DNA from: CAZYJD01 sp964647785
GTDB taxonomy: Bacteria; Bacteroidota; Bacteroidia; NS11-12g; UBA9320
Direction: 5' to 3'
DNA: 64,000 bases
Assembly: GCA_964647785.1 (NCBI GenBank)
Contig: CAZYJD010000001.1
Coordinates: 1-64,000, forward strand
The position numbers and the translations under genes are program-made. Positions 45,471 to 52,325 of this stretch are shown here, piece after piece; position 1 is the stretch's first letter, and every line of letters starts with the position of its first letter. Below the pieces are notes generated by a model. The model did no database searches. It saw only the letters and a program-made list of their open reading frames with translations, and had not been told where the DNA came from.

Positions 45471-45608
45471 TTACTCACGACCCGTTTTGTCAAGAGATTC
45501 ACCCTGTTTAAATCTAAGTTTTTCCCCAATTTGTTCTACACTTTGTTCTGTAAATTTCAAAAACTCTTTTTTGGTAAATATCTTAATATTTTGATAATCA
45601 ATATTTTG
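45471..45608 (-). other. AT-rich spacer with a headless open frame beside tRNA-Arg
   Basis: On the minus strand a protein-like frame (IKIFTKKEFLKFTEQSVEQI, then GEKLRFKQGE and more) ends at TAA 45471, but it stays open back into the tRNA gene and has no ATG. It may be the tail of a gene displaced by insertion at the tRNA, or chance. The opposite strand's frame is a tRNA artefact. Confidence 0.3.
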
Positions 45609-45680
45609 TGGTCCCGCCAGGAATCGAACCTGGATCTAAAGTTTAGGAAACTTCTATTCTATCCGTTGAACTACGGGACC
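45609..45680 (-). tRNA. tRNA-Arg (anticodon CCU)
   Basis: Minus strand: acceptor stem GGTCCCG/CGGGACC with discriminator A; D arm GTTCAACGGATAGAAT; anticodon loop TTCCTAA, giving anticodon CCT (reads AGG); T arm CCAGG-TTCGAAT-CCTGG. The 3' CCA is not encoded. All stems pair, with one G-U at the top of the anticodon stem. Confidence 0.95.
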
Positions 45681-45713
45681 ATTGCAAGGGCAAAAATAAT
45701 AAACCGCCTTGCC

Positions 45714-47714
45714 TTAGCGTATCACGCTGCCATTTTCGGCATCGGGCTGGGGTTCTACAAACATGAGCCGCCCATCGGCATTTTCTGAGAGTAAAATCAT
45801 GCCTTGTGATTCCACCCCTCTGATTTTGCGGGGCGCCAAATTGGCCAAAAGCATCACCTTTTTACCAACAAGCTCCTCGGGTTCGAAATGCTCTGCGATG
45901 CCCGAAACCACGGTGCGCTCATCCAAACCCGTATCGAGCCTGAACTGCAACAACTTATCGGCCTTGGCAACTTTTTGGGCTTCGAGTATGGTGGCCACGC
46001 GTAAATCCATTTTCATGAAGTCGTTGAAAGTGGTCTCTGCTTTGGCTGCAGGCAGCACGGGGCCCTCTGCTTTGGGTTTGGCCAATTTTTCCAACTGCTG
46101 CCCGATGAGCTCGTCTTCCACTTTGGTGAACAACAAACTGCTCTCCGCTATGGCGTGACCGTTTTGCAGCGCTTCATCTGCAGAAAGGTTGAGCATGTTC
46201 AGCATTTTTTGAGCGGTTTGGGGCAAAAATGCCCTCGCCTCCAACGCAAACAAACGGCACAGCTCCAAGCAAATGCGCAGGGTATCGGCCACGGCTGCTT
46301 CATCGGTCTTGATGAGCTTCCAGGGTTCTTTTTCAGTGATGTATCGGTTGCCTAATCGCGCAATATTCATCAGCTCTGCCTGCCCTTCCCTGAATTGATA
46401 TTTGCCCAGGCAATGGTTCATTTTTTCAGCATGGGCCTTGGCTTCAGACAAGATGCTTTCGGCTTCGGCCGTGGCTTTTAATTCGGGCACCTTGCCACCA
46501 AAATATTTATGGGTGAGCACCATCACGCGGTTCACAAAATTGCCGAGAATGGCCACCAGCTCATTGTTCACCCTTGCCTGATAATCTTTCCAGGTGAAAT
46601 CGGCATCTTTGGTTTCAGGTGAAATGGCAGTGAGCACATAACGCAACTCGTCTGTTCGGCCGGGCAGATCCTCAAGGTATTCGTGCAGCCAAATGGCATG
46701 GTTGCGACTGGTAGAAATTTTTTGTCCTTCAAGGTTTAAAAACTCATTGGCGGGCACATCTTCCGGCACAATGAATTCTCCCAGCTCATGCAAAATGGCC
46801 GGGAAAATGATGCAGTGAAACACGATGTTGTCTTTGCCGATGAAATGCACCAAACGGGTGTTGTCATCCTTCCACCATTTCTCCCAGTCGTCGGTGAGTT
46901 CGCGCGTGGCACTGATGTAGCCGATGGGTGCATCGAACCAAACGTACATCACCTTTCCCTCGGCGCCTTTCAGTGGCACGGGCACCCCCCAATCTAAATC
47001 GCGGGTCATGGCCCTGGGTTTCAGACCGTCGTTCAGCCAGCTTTTGCATTGTCCGTACACATGGCTTTTCCAATGCTTGTGGTCTTCTACATACCGATCG
47101 ATGAAACGCTCTTGCAATCGATCCAAGGGCAAATACCAGTTCTTGCTTTGTTTCAATACCGGCTTGCTGCCGCTGATGGCCGAGCGTGGATTTTTAAGTT
47201 CCATGGGGCTCAGCGTGGCCCCGCATTTCTCGCACTGATCGCCATAGGCATCGGGGTTTCCGCAGCGAGGACATTCGCCCATGATGTAGCGATCAGCCAA
47301 AAACTGCGCCGCTTCTTCATCGTAATATTGCTCGCGCGTTTCTTCGTCGAAGCCGCCTTTTTCGTACAGTTTCAAAAAAAGTTCGCGGGCGGTTTGATGG
47401 TGTATGTCATGGGTGGTTCGCGAGAAAACATCAAACTCCAGCCCAAATGCTTTCAACGATTCACTGATGAGCGAACTGTATTCATCCACCACTTGCTGCG
47501 GGGTTTTGCCTTCTTTTCGCGCCTTCATGGTAATGGCAACCCCATGCTCATCCGTTCCGGAAACAAATAAGATTTCCTCGCCCTTCAGGCGCAAATGCCG
47601 CGCGTAAATATCAGCCGGAAGCAAACAGCCCGCAAGGTGCCCGATGTGAATGGGGCCATTGGCATAAGGCAAGGCTGCAGTAACCAGGGTGCGGCCAGCG
47701 GTAGATTTTGTCAT
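45714..47714 (-). CDS. metG: Methionyl-tRNA synthetase
   Basis: A 666-residue class I synthetase charging tRNA-Met. It shows YANGPIHIGHLAG (HIGH motif, near residue 23), the zinc knuckle CPRCGNPDAYGDQCEKCG (about 145-165), the KISTS version of KMSKS, and the anticodon-binding helical domain. The last 100 residues (FMKMDLRVATILEAQKVAKAD to EPQPDAENGSVIR) form an EMAP-II/Trbp111-like tRNA-binding domain, giving the long dimeric form of the enzyme. It is a single-gene unit with a -7 element almost touching the start codon. Confidence 0.97.
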   Translation of the reverse strand: MTKSTAGRTLVTAALPYANGPIHIGHLAGCLLPADIYARHLRLKGEEILFVSGTDEHGVAITMKARKEGKTPQQVVDEYSSLISESLKAFGLEFDVFSRTTHDIHHQTARELFLKLYEKGGFDEETREQYYDEEAAQFLADRYIMGECPRCGNPDAYGDQCEKCGATLSPMELKNPRSAISGSKPVLKQSKNWYLPLDRLQERFIDRYVEDHKHWKSHVYGQCKSWLNDGLKPRAMTRDLDWGVPVPLKGAEGKVMYVWFDAPIGYISATRELTDDWEKWWKDDNTRLVHFIGKDNIVFHCIIFPAILHELGEFIVPEDVPANEFLNLEGQKISTSRNHAIWLHEYLEDLPGRTDELRYVLTAISPETKDADFTWKDYQARVNNELVAILGNFVNRVMVLTHKYFGGKVPELKATAEAESILSEAKAHAEKMNHCLGKYQFREGQAELMNIARLGNRYITEKEPWKLIKTDEAAVADTLRICLELCRLFALEARAFLPQTAQKMLNMLNLSADEALQNGHAIAESSLLFTKVEDELIGQQLEKLAKPKAEGPVLPAAKAETTFNDFMKMDLRVATILEAQKVAKADKLLQFRLDTGLDERTVVSGIAEHFEPEELVGKKVMLLANLAPRKIRGVESQGMILLSENADGRLMFVEPQPDAENGSVIR

Positions 47715-47718
47715 GGAG

Positions 47719-47726
47719 CAAAGGTA
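47719..47726 (-). promoter_or_regulatory. metG -7 element, implying a leaderless message
   Basis: Minus-strand TACCTTTG exactly matches TAnnTTTG and is followed by only CTCC before the ATG. Transcription would begin at or within a few bases of the start codon. Confidence 0.5.
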
Positions 47727-47857
47727 ATTGGCTTTGAATTTACAGCGAGCGAAAGTGGTTTTAAAATTCTCAGCGCTGAAGGCCGTATGAAAAAAGCAGA
47801 CCGAGGGCCATGGATGAAGTTGTTTTATCCGGGAGCGATGTTTTTTATTTCATTGTA

Positions 47858-47902
47858 ATTGCAAGCAAACCCAACCCCCAATTTTCTGTTATAGCTTGCA
47901 AT
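47858..47902 (+). repeat. Nine-base inverted repeat over the DsbA-like start codon
   Basis: ATTGCAAGC (47858-47866) and GCTTGCAAT (47894-47902) are perfect complements separated by 27 bases. The right arm includes the first two bases of the ATG at 47901, so an RNA stem would cover the start codon. Confidence 0.5.
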
Positions 47903-48656
47903 GAAAAACCTGCATGCCAGATCATTCTTGTTGCCGTGCATCCTATTGATAACCCTGTATATGACCTCTTCTTTTCAACCCAAAGCCTCAGACCCAGTGA
48001 AAAACATCGCAGCCAATGACCCCATACAAATTGATGTGTGGAGTGATATGGTGTGCCCTTTTTGTTACATCGGGAAAAAGAAACTCGAAAAGGCCATCCG
48101 TGAGTTGGATGCTTCAGATCGGGTAAAAATTTACTGGCATAGCTTTCAGCTCGATCCTGAAATGGAAGCAGGCAAAGGCGTACCCGCCATCCAACAATTG
48201 ATTGAGAAAAAAGGCATCGCAGAAACGCAGCTTAAGGCCATGTACGACCAGTTGCGCCAAAGCGGTGAGCCTTATGGCATTGACTTTCAGTTTGAAAAAT
48301 GCATTTCATTCAACACCCGCGATGCGCATCGCATTTGGCAATGGACCAAAAGCCTGAACAAAGATTCTGCCTGGAAAGAACGTGTGATGCATGCTTATTT
48401 CAGCGAAGGAAAAGACCTCTCATCACATGAAAGCCTCTTAGAAATCGCACAAGAAATTGGACTCGACAGCACCAAAACAACCGCCATTCTGGAATCAAAT
48501 GCCTTTGGTTCACAAGTGGATGAAGACCGCTACCTGGCACAACAACTGAATATCAGAGGTGTTCCATTCTTTATCATCAACCGCTCGGCTGCCATCTCAG
48601 GAGCACAAGATGATCGGGTTTTTCTGCAGGTGCTGAAAAAAGCACTCGACAACTGA
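47901..48656 (+). CDS. DsbA-family/FrnE-like thiol oxidoreductase, exported or anchored
   Basis: A 251-residue protein. A hydrophobic N-terminal segment (LLPCILLITLYMTSSF) precedes a thioredoxin-fold domain with an inserted helical region: IDVWSDMVCPFCYIGKKKLEKA carries the CPFC active site (Cys52, Cys55), and RGVPFFIINRSAAISGAQ supplies the cis-proline loop and C-terminal strand. This is the FrnE/2-hydroxychromene-2-carboxylate isomerase-like branch, but unlike typical cytoplasmic FrnE it has a signal or anchor. It probably acts on disulfides in the periplasm. Single gene between metG and the iron operon. Confidence 0.87.
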   Translation: MKNLHARSFLLPCILLITLYMTSSFQPKASDPVKNIAANDPIQIDVWSDMVCPFCYIGKKKLEKAIRELDASDRVKIYWHSFQLDPEMEAGKGVPAIQQLIEKKGIAETQLKAMYDQLRQSGEPYGIDFQFEKCISFNTRDAHRIWQWTKSLNKDSAWKERVMHAYFSEGKDLSSHESLLEIAQEIGLDSTKTTAILESNAFGSQVDEDRYLAQQLNIRGVPFFIINRSAAISGAQDDRVFLQVLKKALDN

Positions 48657-48676
48657 CAACCATCAGTTTGTTATTT

Positions 48677-48719
48677 TTATTTAAACTTAGTCTAAATAAG
48701 AATTTGGTTTTTATCTTCG
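48677..48719 (+). promoter_or_regulatory. Near-perfect 23-bp palindrome and promoter of the iron-type operon
   Basis: Arms TTATTTAAACT (48677-48687) and AGTCTAAATAA (48689-48699) match at 10 of 11 positions around a single central T. It overlaps the expected -33 region of a -7-like element TATCTTCG (48712-48719) about 20 bases before the operon start. Size, symmetry and position fit a metalloregulator operator (Fur- or DtxR-type); which one cannot be decided here. Confidence 0.7.
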
Positions 48720-48740
48720 CACCTTCAAACGTTGAAGCGC

Positions 48741-49865
48741 ATGAAGAAGATTATGATGTTGTTTTCCCTGGCGGCCATTGTTGGGTTGAGCTCTTGTAGC
48801 GAGGAAACAACCCAACCTCAGGCAACACTCCAACTCCCTTCCACCTATGATGCAAAGAACTTTGAGCGCAATGCAGGGGAGCAAATAGGACTTATAAATC
48901 GGTTGAACACCCTTGTATCGGAGGCCAAAAAAGGAAGATCCGCAGGCGTGGCGGTTGATTATTCCAACCTTTTATCCTTGTACAGCGCAAACCAACCATC
49001 CCTTCAAAGCACCACCACCAGCTTTTACAATGAACTTCTCATTGGCAATGAGGGCTATTTGAACCAATTGGCGCTTGCCAGTGGTGACACCTTTAATCCG
49101 GTTATGCCCAACATCCATGGCGGAGTTTATGGTGGCTATCTGTTTGATGAAAATGGGTTGGAGCCTGAGCAGCTGATTGAAAAAGGATTGTTCGGAGCCT
49201 TCTCATACCACCAGGCGAGCATGTTGTTGGAAGAGCTGAATGAAGAAACCGCAGATCAGGTGCTTGCCTTATTTGGTGCAAACCCCTCATTCCCCAATAC
49301 CCCCACGGCAGGCAATGCTGCCAATCCGGATATGCACATGGCCAATTACGCAGCGAGGCGCAGCGATATCAACAACAACAACAGCTTGTACCGACAAATG
49401 GAACGGGCTTTCATTCAATTGCAAGCTGCCGCCAAGGCCGGCGATGATTTTGCCGCTGAACGGAATGAGGCCATTTCACAAATAAAAACCATCTGGGAAC
49501 GGATCAATGCCGCCACCATCATCAATTATTGCCACAGCGTTATTGCCGGCATGAGCGCAACCAATCCCACCGAAGCCCAGAAAGCATCAGCCTTGCATGC
49601 CGCCTCTGAAGCCATCGGGTTCCTTCAGGGATGGAAAACCCTTCCTCAAAAGCACAAAATCATTACCGATGCACAAATCGATCAGTTGCTGGCACTCTTT
49701 TTGGCGGATGCGGGCAATGAAGCGCTTCATGAACTGGCTGTTCAACCTGAGAGCGTTTTACCAAACTTCATTCAGGCAATCGACCTGCTGAAAAGTATTT
49801 ACGGCTTTAGCGCCGAAGAAATTGAAAGTTTTAAAACCAACTACGTCAGTTCTCAAAACCGCTAA
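48741..49865 (+). CDS. DUF4856 lipoprotein
   Basis: A 374-residue lipoprotein with lipobox LSSC (Cys19); ATG 48741 is preferred to the in-frame TTG three codons earlier. The body is mainly helical, with LPSTYDAKNFERNAGEQIGL, GNEGYLNQLALASG and NMHGGV-like NIHGGVYGGYLF followed by EQLIEKGLFGAFSYHQA, the DUF4856 pattern. The family is helical like imelysins and is generally found next to them. First gene of the operon behind the palindrome; an iron- or metal-linked surface role is inferred. The imelysin gene starts five bases after it. Confidence 0.82.
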   Translation: MKKIMMLFSLAAIVGLSSCSEETTQPQATLQLPSTYDAKNFERNAGEQIGLINRLNTLVSEAKKGRSAGVAVDYSNLLSLYSANQPSLQSTTTSFYNELLIGNEGYLNQLALASGDTFNPVMPNIHGGVYGGYLFDENGLEPEQLIEKGLFGAFSYHQASMLLEELNEETADQVLALFGANPSFPNTPTAGNAANPDMHMANYAARRSDINNNNSLYRQMERAFIQLQAAAKAGDDFAAERNEAISQIKTIWERINAATIINYCHSVIAGMSATNPTEAQKASALHAASEAIGFLQGWKTLPQKHKIITDAQIDQLLALFLADAGNEALHELAVQPESVLPNFIQAIDLLKSIYGFSAEEIESFKTNYVSSQNR

Positions 49866-49870
49866 ACACC

Positions 49871-50983
49871 ATGGGTAAAAGAGTCGGGCTTTATACCGCA
49901 TTGCTGATTTTCAGCTTTTTTTCTCTGAGCCTCAGCTCATGCCAGGAAGAAAATCCGGGTGAAGAACTCGGCTTCAACAAAAACGCCTTCCTACTGCATC
50001 AGGCCGATGAAATCATCCTTCCCGCATTTCAGCAACTGCATACATCGGCCAATGAGTTGTTCCGTGCTCTGGACTCTTTTTGCCAAGCACCTGATTCTGT
50101 CCGGCTCATGCATGCCCGAGAAATATGGTGGAACACCTATCGCTATTACTTAGGGGTGAGCGCATTCAATTTTGGTCCTGCCGCGGCTGAAGGGCTGCAA
50201 AAAGACCTCTCCGAAGAAATCGCCATCTTTCCTATAGATGCGGTGGCCATCGAACAAAAGATCGAAAGCGGAAATTTTGCCCTCAACGACTTTAAACGGG
50301 ATAGCAGGGGGCTCTTAACCATTGAATATTTACTGTTTCATAATTCTGTAAATCAAACCATTGAAGATTTTAATTCAAGTAATAGAAGAGATTACACTTT
50401 GCAGGTATCAACCCAAGTGAAAGAAAGGATTTTTGCCGTTTTGCAACGCTGGAACAACTCGTATAGGCAAGCCTTCATATCCAACAATGGCTCTGGAGCA
50501 GGCTCATCGGTTAGCTTGTTGTACAATGCCTTCGTACAATCTTTTGAAGCCACCAAGAACTTCCGCCTCGGGGTTCCATTGGGGCTGAGAGCAGGTCAAA
50601 ATGGCGCAGAACCCCAAAGGGTTGAATGCCTATACAGCGGAAAAGGTGCCGAGGCTTTGCAAATTCAATTGAAAACGCTCTACGGCATATATGAGGGTCA
50701 AAGCCTGTTATCAGATCACAACAGCCTGGGTTTTAAAGCCTATTTATTGTCGGTATACGGTGGTCCGCAACTGGTGAACGAAACTGAGGCATCGTATGAA
50801 AACATCGTAAATCAGCTGAATGAACTGAATAGAAATTCTGGTTTGGATGTTCAAATTCAAACCGACCCCTTAGCGCTGAAGGCATTGCATACTTCTCTGC
50901 AAAAACACACACGCTTTTTTAAAAGCGATATGTCTTCCTTGCTGGGCATTGCCATCACCTATGTAAGCGGCGATGGTGACTAA
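49871..50983 (+). CDS. Imelysin-family lipoprotein
   Basis: A 370-residue lipoprotein with lipobox LSSC (Cys24). The helical imelysin/M75 fold is indicated by ADEIILPAFQQLHTSANELF, IWWNTYRYYLGVSAFNFGP, IFPIDAVAIEQKI and SRGLLTIEYLLF. In iron-linked members the last motif is GxHxxE; here it reads G146-L-L-T-I-E151, so the histidine is replaced by leucine while Gly and Glu remain. No protease motif is present despite the old family name. It overlaps the downstream carboxylase gene by 11 bases, so the two are translationally coupled. Probably an outer-membrane-attached binding protein in metal uptake. Confidence 0.88.
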   Translation: MGKRVGLYTALLIFSFFSLSLSSCQEENPGEELGFNKNAFLLHQADEIILPAFQQLHTSANELFRALDSFCQAPDSVRLMHAREIWWNTYRYYLGVSAFNFGPAAAEGLQKDLSEEIAIFPIDAVAIEQKIESGNFALNDFKRDSRGLLTIEYLLFHNSVNQTIEDFNSSNRRDYTLQVSTQVKERIFAVLQRWNNSYRQAFISNNGSGAGSSVSLLYNAFVQSFEATKNFRLGVPLGLRAGQNGAEPQRVECLYSGKGAEALQIQLKTLYGIYEGQSLLSDHNSLGFKAYLLSVYGGPQLVNETEASYENIVNQLNELNRNSGLDVQIQTDPLALKALHTSLQKHTRFFKSDMSSLLGIAITYVSGDGD

Positions 50984-52325
50984 GTACAAAACTTTGCTGA
51001 ACAAACCGATTCCCTCCTCCAGTCTGGCTTTCTTCCGCTGGATATTCGGGCTCATGATGCTCATCAGCAGCTTGCGCTTTTGGATGAAGGGGTGGATCCC
51101 CACACATTTCACTGAAACCAAACTGCAATTCAAATATTTTGGATTTGAATGGGTGGAGGTGCTTCCCCTGCCCATGATGTATGCCTTGCACGCTCTGCTC
51201 ATCGGTGCCTCCATCGCCTTTATGCTCGGTTGGCACTACCGAATTGCCGCCGTGTTGTTGTTTCTGAGCTTCACTTATTTGCAACTCATTGACTTAACCT
51301 ACTACCTCAACCACTATTATTTTATAAGCCTTGTAAGCCTGCTGATGATCTTTTTGCCGGCAGCCCATTTTTACGCCCTGGATGTGAAAAGCGGCCGAGT
51401 GGCTGAAATGAAAGAAGTGCCCGCATGGACGGTTTGGAGCATCAAAGGCCTGTTGGGCATTGTTTACGTCTATGCTGGTCTGGCCAAAATTCAACCCGAA
51501 TGGTTGCTGGAAGCGCTTCCGCTCAGGATATGGTTGCCCGCCCATGCTGAAATGCCCCTCTTGGGTCCGCTTTTTGGCTGGGAATACAGTCCTTGGTTGT
51601 TCAGCTGGGCAGGCATGCTCTTCGATTGCAGCATTTTCTTTTTCCTGCTCTGGAAACGCAGCCGAATCATGGCATATGTTGCCGTTTTGCTCTTTCACGG
51701 CATCACCGGCATGCTGTTTCAAATTGGCATCTTTCCGATGGCCATGATCTTGAGTACCCTCATTTTCTTTTCTGCCAAACTTCACGAGCTGCTGCTTCAA
51801 AAGCTGTGTGCATTTTGCATTCCTGAAAGGGCGCAAACCCCAATGGTCCGCAAAAAAAACTGGCATCTGAAGGGTGCCGGACTCGCCCTCTGGTCGGTCT
51901 TTTTTGCCTTTCAACTGCTTTTTCCATGGAGGTATTTGCTCTATCCCGGTGCTCATTTCTGGACCGAAGAAGGCTATCGATTTGGTTGGCGGGTGATGCT
52001 GGTGGAAAAAAGTGGGAATGCCGACTTTTTCATTCGTGAACACGGCAAACAAAGTGAACAACTGGTGCAGAATGCTGACTTTTTAAGCCGGCATCAGGAA
52101 AAACAGATGGCCTTTCAACCCGATATGATTCTACAATACGCCCATTGGCTGCAAAAGCACTACCAAAAAATGGGCATGAATATCGACCGAATACGAGCCG
52201 AAGTGTATGTAACCCTCAATGGTCGCGCGAGCAGACTCTTGATTGACAGCAGTCAAAACCTGCTTGAGTTAGAAGACAACTGGCAACACAAAAATTGGAT
52301 TTTACCCCATCCCGATGTCCGTTAA
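50973..52325 (+). CDS. HTTM / vitamin-K-dependent gamma-carboxylase homologue
   Basis: A 450-residue membrane protein with an HTTM core (about 15-300) and the C-terminal domain of gamma-carboxylases. By hand alignment with human GGCX, YLNHYYFISL gives Asn113-His114 (GGCX Asn159-His160), YVYAGLAKIQPEW gives Lys172 (the catalytic Lys218), and TEEGYRFGWRVMLVEKSG, PDMILQYAHWLQ and YVTLNGRASRLLID match the lumenal domain. GGCX uses reduced vitamin K, O2 and CO2 to turn protein Glu into gamma-carboxyglutamate; Bacteroidota have menaquinol, so the chemistry is possible. Substrate unknown. It overlaps both neighbours by 11 bases. Confidence 0.85.
   Translation: MVTKYKTLLNKPIPSSSLAFFRWIFGLMMLISSLRFWMKGWIPTHFTETKLQFKYFGFEWVEVLPLPMMYALHALLIGASIAFMLGWHYRIAAVLLFLSFTYLQLIDLTYYLNHYYFISLVSLLMIFLPAAHFYALDVKSGRVAEMKEVPAWTVWSIKGLLGIVYVYAGLAKIQPEWLLEALPLRIWLPAHAEMPLLGPLFGWEYSPWLFSWAGMLFDCSIFFFLLWKRSRIMAYVAVLLFHGITGMLFQIGIFPMAMILSTLIFFSAKLHELLLQKLCAFCIPERAQTPMVRKKNWHLKGAGLALWSVFFAFQLLFPWRYLLYPGAHFWTEEGYRFGWRVMLVEKSGNADFFIREHGKQSEQLVQNADFLSRHQEKQMAFQPDMILQYAHWLQKHYQKMGMNIDRIRAEVYVTLNGRASRLLIDSSQNLLELEDNWQHKNWILPHPDVR

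Noticed and set aside
45600..45690. Attachment site of an integrative element at tRNA-Arg
   Set aside because: No second copy of the tRNA 3' end was found in the neighbouring sequence and there is no integrase gene; kept only as a speculation about the AT-rich patch.
45432..45788. Plus-strand open frame with WSRQESNLDLKFRKLL running through the tRNA
   Set aside because: This is the familiar false protein made by translating the complement of a tRNA gene; the tRNA-Arg structure is complete.
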